Assembly (NCBI GenBank): GCA_015179045.1
Contig: WHUZ01000020.1
Span: forward strand, 496,001 to 560,000
Direction of reading: 5' to 3'
Length of the DNA: 64,000 nt
DNA from: Kalaharituber pfeilii
Taxonomy: Eukaryota; Ascomycota; Pezizomycetes; Pezizales; Pezizaceae
The notes under the pieces were generated by a model that saw nothing but the letters and a program-made list of their open reading frames with translations, was not told where the DNA came from and did no database searches. Positions 12,448 to 24,930 of this stretch are shown here, one piece after another. The position numbers were made by a program, and so were the translations under genes. Positions within the stretch are counted from its first letter, which is position 1. The number at the start of each line of letters is the position of its first letter.

Positions 12448-14727
12448 GCAGCATAGTACTGGCTCGGACAGGGACTATTTAGTCCCCGTATCAAGGATTA
12501 TTCTGTATGGCACTGGCATGAGCACGTGACAGAGGAAGGTCTTGGCGAAAGCCAGAAGAATGACTGTTGAGGAAGTAGGGAGATACTCAAAGGGGAAGTG
12601 TGATATAGAGGCAGGGGGATGGAGTTGTGAACGAGGCACCCCACCCTGAGCTTTCATGATCAGAGCATCGTCAGGTTCAACAGAAGTCTTAATGTTGTCA
12701 AAGAAACGTTTATTAGTCTACTCCGTTCTTTAGTCTATTTAGTTCGGTGTCTCTACTCGGGCTATTATCTCCCTCGTGAGTATTCAGCAGAAAAAGACAT
12801 GGCCGCACTGCATTTGCACCAAGAAACCGAGTCGCTCCGGGTGTAACCCGTTCGGCTCGCCAAGTGGATCTGCTTCCGGCAGCTTCGACACGTTTCCGGT
12901 GAACCTCTACACACTAAGTCACTTGCGGTGATCAGCCCAGTTGAAGACCCAAATCCCACTAATCCTATCGCGGAGGCATCGCCAAACTCGCTCTGTCCGG
13001 CAGGAGATGGCAAAGCTTCTCTCTTTGCTGGACGGGTTTGCTCTCATTGGAGCTATTGCGGACGTCGCTGCAGTCTCTTTTCATACTGCAGCCGAACCTG
13101 CTATATTTGATAAGGCCAGGACCGGAGGGTTTTATCCAATAAGACAAATATCCAATCATCCCCACCGGACCAATTGGAATGTGCGGCGTCTAGCATCTTA
13201 GGGGACATCATCAAACAGAATCACGGTTCAGCAGCGAGCCGGATTTACGGTTCAGGAGGCGGCACGCGCTAGTCCCTACGTTTGAAGTCTATGTTCCGAC
13301 GTGATTATGCAGCTACCTGACATCCCTGATCTACGATTGATTAACGTTTCAAGGGTCTGTGCATTGTGAGTGCACAGTGGCACTGCACATGTGCACATTG
13401 CGGCGAAATAGAGAGTTTCTCACCATGCCTCAGGGAGCCACATTCACACGTCCTTTCGAAGTAGATATCTCGAAGAGGCCTGCCTGCTATGAGGGGACTT
13501 CTTGATGGCCTTTTAACCGATTAGCACAGGCAAACTCCATCTTCACCATCTCAGGGTGCCATAGAAGGGTGCCCTCGACGTGGGGGCCCTCGCCAAACTC
13601 ACAACTGGACTGTGCAGTGGCGGTAGAGTGAACTGCGACATCAGAGCTAGATCAGGTGCTGCAAGAAGCGACTCGGGCGAGGTTACTTGCCACCAGACGT
13701 ACAACTGAATATGCCAGCTGCCCACAACTGGGCAGCGATAGGGGTCAGCGATTTGACTGCTCATGTGTATTGACCTTATGATTTCTCACTTCCGTATTTC
13801 CCCATTTGTTTGTTCATTTTTCTTTGCTTATTGCAGTTATTGTGCGTACGTACTGCGTTGGTACTTGTTTTCTTATATCAAGAATGCCTGAACGTGTTAC
13901 AAAAAAGTGCAAACCCCGAATTTCAATCTGACTGGCTGTTTTGCGCTCGCCAATCAGCGACTTCAGTGCATTTCAGAATTGTGGGGTCAGAATTTCATTC
14001 TTGGCTAACGTGAGACTGGCTTAATGAGGTAGTTGGTTCGACGTGTACTATTTCACAGCAGATATTAAGCCTGGAGAGCTTTTCGGAGGGTTCGCATTAT
14101 CCAAAGCTATTTGATAAGCAGCAGAATAAAAATCTAACTTGCCGGTACCTACTCTAGTTTATTGATGGAATCAATCAGACCTATCTAATTGCTACTGGTG
14201 GTCCATTGATGGGCCTCACATACCAGCAACATCGGGAAGTTGAGCGGAACAAGTACCCCAATGTCTTGACAAAATGTCGATCTTGAAGAGTGGATCTTGC
14301 TTTCATGTATAGAGTCGTGGATGAACCATACCTTGTGCCTTGCGTTACGAGTGTGAATTTCCAAAGCCATTGGCTGCAGTAAGCTGAAAAAGCAACAATT
14401 TCTAGAGTCACAGCTCGCTATCCCAAGACATCCCTCATGGTATGTCAATGCATGCAGGAAAACCATTCACCTTCTAGCTTAGTGTGACGTTTCGGCCAAT
14501 GCAACTCTTCGCCTGTAAGAAAAGCAGCAATAACATGGACTCCGAAAACGCATCTTGAAAATTGCTGCAGTATCTAAATTATTTTTCTTTTAATTTCGGG
14601 GCAGCTCCACCGAAGTACTGACATTGGTCAGTACCAAAAGGTCACATACATACCTAAACGAGATCACATAATGGCATGATCATCGCAATTTTTTTTTTTA
14701 AAAATGTGGGGAAAAAGGGGCAAGTTC
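12448..14727. other. 2.3-kb interval with no recognised gene
   Basis: Only short, unrecognised frames are present. 13355-13405 is rich in small GTGCAC palindromes. No transposon ends were found. Confidence 0.45.
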
Positions 14728-15660
14728 TTAAGGGGATAACACGACGTCGAGGATTTGGTCCATTAAGAGAGCGCGGAGCAGACTCAGATTTGGGCTTGGA
14801 AGATGTGGGTTCTGCGATCGCGGTCCGATCTGTGGGGAAGTTGAACATTAGGCGAATTGAAAGTGTGGGGTGAGCTCTGGACTCACCCACGCATCTCGTG
14901 ATCAGCATACATTGTGGATTGGCGCTTACGTGCTTCGGGCGCTTCCGCGATGAAAATCTAGCTGCCATGATGAGGTACATTTCCATACCCGCCAATGCAG
15001 CTGTGAGGTACCATCCGGTGCCGCCAGCCGAACCATGCGATACAACGAGGGCACATTTTATCGCTGCTTTTTGAAGTGTCAATATTCTGCTTCTCTATCA
15101 ATCATCTGGGTGTGGCAAAGAAAACGCACACTCAGCCGGAGTAATGATCGACCTTTGATAGAGGGCAAAACATTTCATGGAAAGGAACCAGTTAAATTGC
15201 AGAGCCCTGCATTCGTCCTACAAACGTACCTAAAAAGCGGAATATTGGATATGGGATGAAGATATTTGGAGATAATAATAATCCAAAGTGCTCTAAGGCC
15301 AGAGTGCTAATAAAACGATCTGCGTTTCAGGTGGTACTTTTTGTCAGGTTGAAAGCCAATCAGTTGGACGAATCATGTCCTTTTAGCAATTTCGACATAG
15401 AACCCTTGCGGGCTGACGTCGATATTGTTAGTTCCCGCGACAGAGGTGGCCGCTGTGTGGCAGGCCTGAACCAATAGAGTTAGACATGGCTCCTGATGTC
15501 CCCAGTCAGGCGCCTGGCCCAGTTCACAATCAGCTGCAGCTAGTCATCCATGTTGCATGGTAGCACTTGAGGCACCGGACGAATTGGAAAAATTGAAGGT
15601 TTCGTCAGGTTCCTTTGGTGTCGCAGCAAAATGTGAGAGCCTGACGCCCGTATGTACCAT
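14728..15660 (-). CDS. Unrecognised spliced gene or gene relic, hydrophobic C-terminal part
   Basis: Three minus-strand exons join in frame: 15319-15230, 15063-14930 and 14829-14728 (stop TAA). The intron at 15064-15229 has a GTACGT donor and TTGAC branch. The intron at 14830-14929 has GTAAGC and a pyrimidine-rich CCCCACAG acceptor. The joined product carries two hydrophobic, probably membrane-spanning stretches (around STLALEHFGLLLSP and GTGWYLTAALAG) and ends in SLLRALLMDQILDVVLSP. A further acceptor (AAACGCAG at 15320, with CTGAC upstream) shows that the gene continues 5'. The likely upstream frame (15310-15660, with TNNIDVSPQGFYVEIAKR) holds an in-frame TGA near 15542, and no good donor was found. 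I recognise no family. It could be a real multi-exon membrane protein or a decaying copy. Confidence 0.4.
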
Positions 15661-16667
15661 ACTAAAGTACCTTCTGCGCCGTAATTGTCTGTTTTAGTAG
15701 CTGCTTACGAACTATTGCAGTAGAATTTGAGTTTGCAGTTCTAGTTGCAGAGCTTGGCGTCGTGCAATTTCGAACTTTTTTTTTGTTGTCGCTTTCTTTT
15801 GAGTTTTATTTGTTTATATTTGTAGGCACTTTTTTTTTTGTTATGCATTTATTTTTTATTCTGGTGTGGAGCATTTGGCTGAAGGCTCGAGCAGGTGGGA
15901 CGAGCAGAAGAAGGTACCTAGAGCAGCCCACTCTGACCGTAGCGGGTGTTATCATTTAACCTTTCCGAGTCCCATTTGGATGCTACGAAACCTCCCCCCC
16001 TCCCAACTGGGCAGCGAGACCCCCCCCATCTCCTACTGATTGACCTCATCCTTGTTTTCCATGTTGGATACGAAGCGGCAGAAACAACGTCTGTGGGGAA
16101 TATATTAAATTCCTGGGAACTGCTGGGGACTGATCACACACCCAGAAAGCAGGTTCATAACTACAATCTGGAACCTTGCTCTTCTGCTTGGTTGCTCAAG
16201 TGGCGGTCTTCTTGAGTGTTATAATTATCACCATTTCTGCATTCCGTTCGAAAAAAACCAGCTGCGTACTGAAGCTCATGATTTGATTTATACCCCACTA
16301 CCCAATTCCTTGCGTTTTGTTGTGCGTTGTTTCGTCGTGCAAGGAAGCTCAAGCTTTTTTTGGTGTCGTGTTCTGCACCTGTCTGGATTTGGTACAGTTG
16401 GGCTGGGTGAACATAATCACTAATAGTTTTCTTTTTCTTTTTTTACATTTCTTTATACAAGGAAATAAAAAAAGTCACACAACCCTGTGCACATTTTTTT
16501 CTTCTGACTATAAAGTCTATCTACCCTCTACCCCCCCCCCCCCCCCCCCTTCCCCCCAACAGGCAGGAAGGTCAAGGCGTGACAAAACAGAGTTGACGCT
16601 GGTTGTCTGACGCCATCACGCACACTGAAGGTTGTCACGACAAGGGTCGGCGGTTAACTCAGCAACG
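15661..16667. promoter_or_regulatory. Upstream region of the 16.7-kb gene
   Basis: No gene is seen. The last 140 bp hold a pure C run of about 20 nt (16531-16550) and pyrimidine-rich sequence typical of fungal core promoters. No TATA box stands out. Confidence 0.35.
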
Positions 16668-19600
16668 ATGTTGAAGGCTTTCTCGTTTGGGCGCACTTAC
16701 AAACCGCCCACGGTTGAGACGGTCATCGACTTTTCCGGAGACGAGAAAGAACCAATCCCGGTGCCAGGAAAGAGAAAGCGATCAAAAGAAAGAGAAGAGA
16801 TACAACGGGAGAGGCGAAGATCAGAGAGGGAGAAGGAGACGGATTCGAAGTCGAACGTGTCAAGCGCGTCAGCAAGATCGACGAGGTCGTCGAAATCGAG
16901 TCACTCGTCGAAGGATTACACGGAAAGTGATGCCGTCAGAGAGGAGAAGGAGCGGAGGCGGAGGGAAAGGAAAGAACGGGAGCGGAGGGAGCGAAGTAAG
17001 TTTTGGAGGCCGGATTGAACGTAGGGAGGAAAGCTGGAGTGCTGATGTTTTTTTTCCTGACAGAGGTGAGGGAGGCTGCAAGGGCGGCAGTGTCAACAGA
17101 CCCGGTCCCGGCGCAATCTCCGCAGCGGGAGGCAGCGGCGGAACGAGAGCCCACGTCTCAGGAGCAAGCTGCGACTGGTGGGCAGCGCAAGCGGAGTTCC
17201 ACGATGCGGAGCCTTGCCAGTGAGGGGCGGGACGCAAGCCCATGTCGACCGGTGGACATCTTCAGACCGTCTCGGCCTGCGCCCAGCAGCGATCAATGGG
17301 CAACATCGACAGAATCGACAGCCGCGCCGCAGGGGAAGCCATCGCCGAAGGTTGAGATACCACGAACACCGCAAGCAAATACTCCATCCGCGTCCAGCGC
17401 AGCGTCAGCGACTCCCGTGAGAGTGCTCCCGGCAGCAGATGCCCCCGCGGGGCCGGTCAATCGCACAAAGACGGCGAGTCCGTCCTTCCATCGCCAATCC
17501 TCGTCGCACCCGCACGGAGTTGCGACCCCGCCTCATACGCCGGGCAGTAAAATTCCAAACACGCCGCCAGAAAACCCCCCTCCGCAGTTCCCACCGACCC
17601 CATCCGGAGATGAGCACCATCAAGCAGGTGCGCTTTACACAGATCCTTCGAGCGGCGCGCTCGTTCGTCGCGCTTATAGATCTCATGCACGCGCAAACTC
17701 CGAGAGTGTACATTTCCTGCCGGAGGACGAGTCTTTCAACCAAAGGTCAGCATGGAAGCATCACCAGCGTCATCACTCAGAAGCGTACAATACCGGCTAT
17801 TTTCCTCCGCAGCCGCCAAAGGACCTTTATCGACAAGAAAGTAGTGGGAGGAGCAAGCCGGAGTTGCCACCTCCACCAGAATACGTATACTGGCAGCGTG
17901 GGCAAGGAAATGAATATTATCATCCAGCGGGATATGCTCCAATGTACCCGCAGCACTACGCTCCCCCAGCGCATGTACAGGCCCCTTCAGCATTACCGCC
18001 ATCACCGCCCGACGCGTCAAAACCACCGCCAGCCGATGGTTCTACAAGGTCCTCCTCCGCAAAGCCATCAAGGCATAGTATGCCTCCGCCTCCAACAATG
18101 CATCATGACTACTACCCCTACAACTCCTATCACGTGTTTACACCCCCTCTCCAGCAAACACCCCCTGTCCATCATATCCCCAGATACCCACCCCCACCAC
18201 CATCTCACCAAGACTATGACTATATAGAACACAAGCGGGCGGAAAGGAAGCGGAGGCATTCAGTACACTACCCGTCATATGAGCCTACGCACCAGCAGTA
18301 CCAGAAGCGGACGCCGCTATCTCCTATTGAAGCAATATCCCCCATGACAACTCGCGGTTTTCAAGATTTACCATCTGCATCAAACATGAAGAGAAATGCA
18401 CCCCCCTCACGGTTGCCGCTTTCGTCGAGCGACTCGCACAAACCCCCTCCACCGCCTGAATTTACTCCAGGTGGGTCCCGAAATATCTTTATGTTTTTGG
18501 ATCAAGACGATGAGGGACAAGATGAAGGATACTCACCTCGGGGTCAAGAGGGGCATCATGACCATGATGACCACGAGATGAACGATAGCACGATCCGTTC
18601 CACGGTGACCAGCATGATCGCAGTGTCTGGTGGGTACCCCACGCGAGAACGAAGGGCACCGCCGAGATTGATGAGGAGACGGCCGGCAAGTGACGAGACG
18701 CTGCGAGTTGGGCTCGGTACGACGCAAGAGGAGTCGGGCAATGCGGCGGAAAGGGAGGATAGAGGTGAATTAAAGAGTGTTCAGGCTCCTTACATAGATA
18801 CAGCTCAGGTTCGCCAGCAAGTGTTGGATCAGGAGCAGCCACCCAGCGCGTTGTTACCGCCGGCGGAAGTTTATAAATCGGTGGATGTGTTTGAGGATGA
18901 TGAACCGGAGGCGGAGATTTCTGAGTCGAAGAAGGAACAAGGTGGTTCTGAGCAGGTTGGGGTTATTGAGGTGCCGCTTGTCCAGGACATTGAGAAGCAT
19001 GATGTTGTGGTTGAGGAAGAGAAGCAGGATGCTGTGATTGAGGAAGAGAAGCATGACACTGTGTTTGAGGAAGAGAATACCCGACCCCTTGAAGCGGTTG
19101 CAGTACAAGAGGACAATGTGGATAAAGCGGAAGTGGATAGGAGGGAGCATGAGGATGGACACCAAAGTGAGGATGATGAAGAAAATGGGGAGGACGAGGA
19201 GAACGAAGGGCCCTCAAACATGGAGACGACAGGGGTGCCAGGGGAGGCTCAAGTTGAGGTAAACCCAAGCGAATCTGTTATACCCGCCATAGAAGGACTG
19301 TCTACAGTTTGCAAGTGTGTAGGTGGTGTATTGGTAGAGAAAAAATCGCCGGAACAAGAGGGCAAGACAGAAGAGGAAGTTTGTGCGGGGGTGAAGGATC
19401 AGGAAGAGGAAGAACATGGTTCCGAGAGTGAAGAAGAGGAAGAGGAAGATGAAGAGGAGGAGGAAGAAGAGGAGGAAGAGGAAGAAGAGGAAGAGGAAGA
19501 GGAGGAAGACGACGCGGAAGAGGACGAAGAAGAAGAGGAGCATCATGAAGAGCCTAACCAGACGCATATTTCCATGCTTATCCCCACCCCCAGAAGTCCC

Positions 19601-21241
19601 ATGCACAACGGCTCTGAATCAGGTGGGGGTGTTGGCATCCACTGCGCTCCCACATTATCGGAGTACGAACCCCATGAAGTTGTCAGAGCTCGAGAGGAAT
19701 TCCTGGAGAACCTGGACTCCTCATCTGCTGCCGTTTCGTCTGTGTTCTCCGCCCAATCAGACGCAACAACATCTATTACGACAGCCGAGCTCGATGCCAT
19801 GTTTCCTGCTGCAGCGGAAACAAGCACATCCTCTATAGCGACAACAGGCACAACGGTGTCGACCACCAGCACGGATTACTCTTCCTCTACCGTTGAAGGC
19901 ACCACTGTATCATATACCCCTTCCACACTCATGGGACAATATGTTCCGGCTTCATTTGCGTTTGCACCACCGCCACCTCCGACGGCTATCACCTCGTCAA
20001 CAGAGTACTCTTGCTCGCCCGACTCGACCGCGCCTCAACATTATCCAATTCTGAGCCACGCGGCGAGACCACATACTCCGCCCCGCACTGCGCCGGCATC
20101 AAGAACAACCTCTCCGCAGTACTTACGGCGCCCACCTCTTCCGCAGACCTCAGTACCCCCCGTGAACTTGCTTTCATCACCACCAATCACTGAGCCGCAA
20201 GCTTTTCCGAGATTCACGAACCTGAACTTGAGGCTATTGAGGCATTTGGAAGCAGAACTGATGGAGCTGGAGCGCACGTTGGAAGAGTTTGAATTGGAGA
20301 TAGCGGAGGAGAGGAAGAGGGTTGGAGAAAACCCGGAACTTACGCAACGCCATTTCAGCGAGCAGCAGATTCCGCCCCACCAGCACAATAACACCGGATA
20401 CTCGTACTCGAATAGTCCCCAGGGTCAATGAGGAGCAGGATGAGTAGCGGAAGTAGTGGTAGAGACACAGTTGCCGAAGAGGGGCTTCCGGCGCTCGAGG
20501 CGAGGAGGGCAGAGTTGATGGATGCGTTGGCGTGGAAGCTGGGGCAGTACAGTATGTTCTCTTATTTTCTGTGATGATTGACAGGGTACTAATTTATGTC
20601 CAGATCAAGCACTGTTGAATTATCAGAACATGGTTAACACTTTCGGATCACCACCTGGTGGAGATAATCCGGTACGCAAAACCGCGAGAGTGGTACGGAG
20701 GAAGCGAAGTTGTGTCAGTGACGCCCAACAAAGAGCGGATGCTAGTGAGGCTCCTGCTACAGCAGATGTGCGCTATGATTTCATCCCCAAGCTTGAGGAA
20801 GAGCCGTTGAACATTCCTGGGGGATGGGTCTGCGATGACGATCCTCCTACCGTAACTCCACCTACAAACAGTTCCACCCCTAATGAGGATGAGGGGGCGA
20901 AAGAGCAGGAGAACGAAGAGGATGAAGACACCGAAGTTCCGGATGCGCAAAGGTGCAACGGAGATTATATCCTTACCAACGCCTCTCTTCGTCAGCAGAG
21001 GAGCCGCAGGAGCATGAGGGATAGAAGCAGATCTGCGTCGTCACATGCGTCTTCCACCTCCTCCTCGTCAACCACCCGAGCGGACTCACTATCGTCTATG
21101 TTCACCTCGCCAAGGTCGTCCGTGTCATCAGCGCCGGGGTCGCTGAGAATGAGGGGAGCGGCGATGGCGAGCAGAGTGAAAGGTGTAGAGATGGTGGCGC
21201 CGGCGATGGGTATGGTGCTGGGAGCGCTAGCGGGGGGTTAG
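16668..21241 (+). CDS. Large disordered acidic protein with C-terminal DUF6594-like helices
   Basis: Model: exons 16668-16995, 17064-20403, 20448-20551 and 20604-21241, about 1,469 residues. The start is the first ATG (MLKAFSFGRTYKPPTVETV); an earlier in-frame TTG is not needed. Intron 1 (GTAAGT..CTGACAG, 68 nt) and the last intron (GTATGT..TACTAAT..CAG, 52 nt) are canonical. Between them the frame switches near 20430. A 44-nt GTACTC..TAG intron (20404-20447) would restore it, but it is short and weak, so an indel is possible. The N-terminus is an Arg/Glu/Ser-rich charged tract. Residues about 120-700 are Pro/Ser/His-rich. Near residue 755 three V-x-EEEK-type units repeat, and a 40-residue Glu/Asp run follows near 895. 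From about residue 1155, FPRFTNLNLRLLRHLEAELM continues through LERTLEEFE and, after the joins, RRAELMDALAWKLGQYNQAL. This matches the helical spacing of DUF6594 proteins of ascomycetes. The usual C-terminal membrane helices of that family are not clear. Function is unknown. Confidence 0.72.
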
Positions 21242-22410
21242 TGGTGGGGAGCTTGTGGGGGGCTGTGGCGGCGGGAGGTGCGGGGGTGGGGGTGAGCATG
21301 GGGATGGGAGTGGGAAGGGGAAGAGCCGGTTCAGTGGCAGCTGGCGGTGACGATGGAAATGCAGAGAGAAGGGAGTAGCGGTTTCTTGTGGATACTTTTT
21401 TTTCTATTCTATATTTATTTCATTGGGGAATTTGTGTTTTTTTTTTTTTTGGTTACGTTTCTGTATATTGTGTGTCTCCAGCTGATTACCTTGGTTTTTG
21501 TTGGGCGTTATTACTTGATATCTTTTGTTTCGAATTTTTTGTTTACTTACTACTTTTTTGCATGGATGCATTAGTTCAAATGGCTTGTTATATATATCGA
21601 TACCTACATACATACTTATTTACTTACCTGCCTACATTAGTACCTTACTTGGTAGTTTACTACCTACCTACCTACTTGTGTTCTAGCTAGTGTGGTTGTT
21701 TTAGCATTTCAGTCATATATGCCTGGCCTTCTCTGAACCCTTCGTGTCCTTGGATTTTTTTTGCCTTCCTGTATTTTTTTTTTTTTTTTTTTTTGGGTAC
21801 TATACATATCTGTTAACTTTCTTTTCTTTTATCGTAATCGGATAGGGCAATTATTGAGGGAGAGCGGCAAATAGGCGGGGGGCGGTGGCCCGGTACGGGT
21901 GTTTTTGGAGTTTTTTTTTTTTTTGTTCATTTGTATTTGTTTGTTTGTTTTTGCTTCGATGTAGCAGTATATTATGATGTGGTGAGAATTGGGTGATTGA
22001 AATATACCTGTTTACGTTAGGATATATAGGAATGTTGTTTTCTACAAAACTAGGTTCCTGCGATGTGTGGGCATACATAAATAAGTTGGGGTAGGTAGCG
22101 CATGGGTTGGGTACGGGATGTAGTCTCGTTTCGGGTTGGGTTGGAGGGTGGAAGAGGTGGGATGGGATGGGATGGAATGGGATGGGATGGCTTTTTTTTT
22201 TTTTTTGAAACTTGTTTTGTATTAGCGGGGATTGGTAACAATTTGGATGGGGTGTTACCCTGAAGGATGTGTATTCAAGAAAGATTTCCAAGCCAGGACT
22301 GTAATACCATCCAAGTCATGGTTGATGATTTGCACATAAGGTGGTCCACTATGAGAAAATTGACCTTAGTTATCGAAGGACCTGCTCTCAAACTTATCCT
22401 ACTCCTTATG
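21242..22410. other. Gene-free AT-rich interval with simple repeats
   Basis: This holds the 3' flank of the preceding gene. A frame overlapping its stop continues Gly/Val-rich to 21378. TACC/TACT-rich sequence follows at 21600-21690, then a GGGAT/GGAAT array at 22147-22192 with G-quadruplex potential, and several T runs of 15-20 nt. No gene or element ends are recognised. Confidence 0.45.
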
Positions 22411-23205
22411 ATTTTTTTAATATCATAACTGGCATGCCGCCCTACGGGCTATGGCGAGATTAGGTAACTTACAAAGACGCTAAAGGGATAGGAAAAAAAA
22501 ACAAGAAAGAAAGGAAATAAATGGAAATCCCCGCCACCGTCCCCTGTACTTAAGATTGTGATGCTGAAGTTAAAAATTCTGTGTGTCCCTTTGCCCAGGC
22601 CAGCAACGGGTCCCCGTCCTGTTCCTTCGCTTCCGGGGGTTCTTTCGGCCAGTTTCTTGCCCACACCCTGCATCTCTCCCAGATGCGTGACGCCGTCTCC
22701 TCCTCTTCCCCGCGCCATCGGCATTCTGGACTGTCCGCCTTTCTGATCTTGAACTTCCAGGAGTTGAGTCCTTTGCCGTACAATAGGCTCCCCAAGTGTG
22801 GCTGTCAGCCCGCCCAGGCGTTGTAGGGGTTCTGTAACTCAGTCCCAGTCTCTCTCTCTCTCTCTCTTCGGCTCGTTGGGCTCTCGCCTCCATGCGCATT
22901 TCCGGCCTCCGTGACTATTTCAGTCTGGTATTGGAGTAAGGTCGCCGACTTTGGCTGCCTGGTCAGCTTTTTTCGTTTCCTTCTGTCCCCTGGTGGCCCT
23001 TCACCCACATGACTGCTACGTCTAGGTCCTTCCGCTGTGTCCTTTCTTCTGTGAACCTTTCCTCCCTCAAGCTCTTGAACATGTCGATATCCTGCACTGA
23101 ACTCCCACGCTGCACGCTCCTCGCCGGACAGACGACGGAAGTGAAGGAGTTCGTATGGATACTCCACCCGCTTCATGTATGAGCACCGCGGGCAACACAT
23201 GTATC
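22411..23205 (-). mobile_element. 5'-truncated LINE-A with ORF2 C-terminus
   Basis: On the minus strand it ends in the family-A hairpin (CGCCATAGCCC, GTA, GGGCGGCATG) and poly(A), which appears as T at 22412. Reading inward, broken frames encode the end of an RNase H domain (VMWVKGHQGTEGNEK, then ADQAAK one frame over) at about 22960-23020. ERERLGLSY and a CCHC-type finger region (C-R-W-R-GEEEETASRI-WERC, with the second Cys and the His replaced) follow at 22600-22830. At least two frame breaks make it inactive. The homologous finger at 28195-28275 is intact. Confidence 0.75.
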
Positions 23206-23240
23206 TATTTGTTATTAGTTTCTCTCTTTCTTTAATTAAA

Positions 23241-23308
23241 CCCTCGCCATAGCCCTTAGGGCGGCATGCGAGTATTGATATAAAAAAAAAAAAATAAAAA
23301 TAAAAAAA
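23241..23308 (+). mobile_element. LINE-A 3' end, plus strand
   Basis: The hairpin CTCGCCATAGCCC, TTA, GGGCGGCATGCGAG is followed by TATTGATAT and a tail of A interrupted by T. It lies tail-outward from the minus LINE-A at 22411-23205, so the two copies form an inverted pair. The 5' limit is uncertain. Confidence 0.7.
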
Positions 23309-24428
23309 CGTTCCTCGCACTTCAGGGATCCGGCTCGAAGTACAGTATGCTCCATCGTACTACTAGCAGACAAAATTATTACAGTTCATCACATTGCTTG
23401 AGCTTCTGGTGCTAGTGTTGTATTTATTGTTTTGGTCTGCATATGTTGTACTTACACGTGATGTATTGTTATATAACGAGACGCATCATCCCTTCATCTG
23501 CCCTGTTCGACACATCGGTTCAATCCCAGAAGCTAAATATAATTTCGAGCCCCCACAACTGAGGGTGGGAGGCCTGACGGGGATGGGTGATCGGCCCAGG
23601 ATGTGTAACTACGTCCACATGAGCATTAGTTTATATCAGGAGGATACAAATACAACGAGGATATTACCACTTCTGTGGAGCTCAAAACCTACCTGTTTTC
23701 GTGCCCCAGACTATTATTTTTTCTCGGCCTTTGCCACTGGGCCTTCACACTTCTTGGCAATAGCCAGTGCTCGTTTGGGTACGAGAACAAAAATCTACTG
23801 CACCTAGGCCTGATTAATTTGAATCCACAGTTGGATTTCTTTTTCAGGCGGGGGTACGAGGAAGTAAGTAAAACATGTAGGTGATGAGCTGCATGATCTG
23901 CTTGATCAAGTAACCCTTCAAGTCCCAGCTTGCTAGGTCTTAATATTTTGAAGCACAACGATGTATAGAAGCAAGATTGAAGGCGAGATAATGTAAATAC
24001 TGGCAGTCCATGGAGAGGTGTGGGTGTGCCTAGTCAATCGAAATCCTCTAAATACCGATGCCTCTCACCCCTTGCTAACTGTACGTTGTTGAAAGCTCCC
24101 ATCGTTCGACAGGGTCACGACTAATTGAGCCCGATATAGCTAGCTTTATGTATTAAGGCCTTCCGTATAACCCTGTCAGTGAGGCAGAATTAGGTTACGT
24201 CATTACATGTTTCGTTATCCGCGCCCCGCTTCTTAATTACAACACTGCCATTGCAAGATCCTCTGCGACGGCAGGAATAGGATGGAGCGCAAAATCTTCT
24301 ACCAACTGTTAAAGGTAGTTGTTATGTGAGCTCCCGAGAAGATTTACGTAAACCTATATTATTGCAGGCCGGGCTGTTAACTATTGCCAACGCACTTGCT
24401 GCGTTTCCAAAACCTCAATGTCTAGATA
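23309..24428. other. 1.1-kb interval with no recognised gene
   Basis: A 137-codon plus frame at 23394 has no recognised domain and a composition similar to its surroundings. Nothing else is supported. Confidence 0.4.
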
Positions 24429-24600
24429 GACCTTTAATATCCAGAAAACTTCACCATTCTAGCTGAATAGCCTCCAATCAACCCGTTGGATTTGTAAGCC
24501 TTTCAGTGACCTTTAATATCCAGAAATCTTCACCATTCTAGCTGAATAGCCTCCAATCAACCCATTGCATTGTAAACCTTTCAGTGGCCTTTATTAGCAG
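24429..24600. repeat. Tandem duplication, 79-bp unit, 2.2 copies
   Basis: Units start at 24429, 24508 and about 24586 with GACCTTTAATATCCAGAAA (the third is cut short). The first two are almost identical, so the duplication is recent. Confidence 0.88.
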
Positions 24601-24857
24601 CCTAGCATATGAACATCGCTGGACATCGAATTCGGTTACATGTAAAGAATGAACACAAAACGTAGAGAGATAGCAACAAAGGCTCAACCCTAAGCGATCA
24701 TATATGGGTACAGTGTATCCCACACAGTAAACTATTGAGGCGGCACTTTACTGTAGGTGTGCGAGTTTCTAGCCCTAGCAAGTAGACTCTTTGGACCTAT
24801 GAAAAATTTATATTCACCAATTCAACTGCACTGATAAGATATTTTATTTCCCCCCCA

Positions 24858-24930
24858 ATTTTTTTTTTTTTTTTTTTTTTTTTTTCTCACTATTGCATGC
24901 CACCCTCTGGGCTATGGCGAGACCTATGGA
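24858..24930 (-). mobile_element. LINE-A 3' end, minus strand
   Basis: A long T run is followed by the complement of CTCGCCATAGCCC, AGA, GGGTGGCATGC. The inner stem keeps pairing through a G-U. The C-rich flanks make the target duplication ambiguous. Confidence 0.7.

Noticed and set aside
14654..15082. 142-codon uninterrupted minus-strand gene
   Set aside because: The open frame reads through a well-formed intron (14830-14929). The spliced reading is preferred.
17439..18227. 262-codon plus-strand frame
   Set aside because: It is an alternate-frame shadow of the large disordered protein, with no start context or domain of its own.
22805..23320. 171-codon minus-strand frame
   Set aside because: It runs through a poly(A) tail and a LINE fragment. 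The real ORF2 motifs are in other frames.
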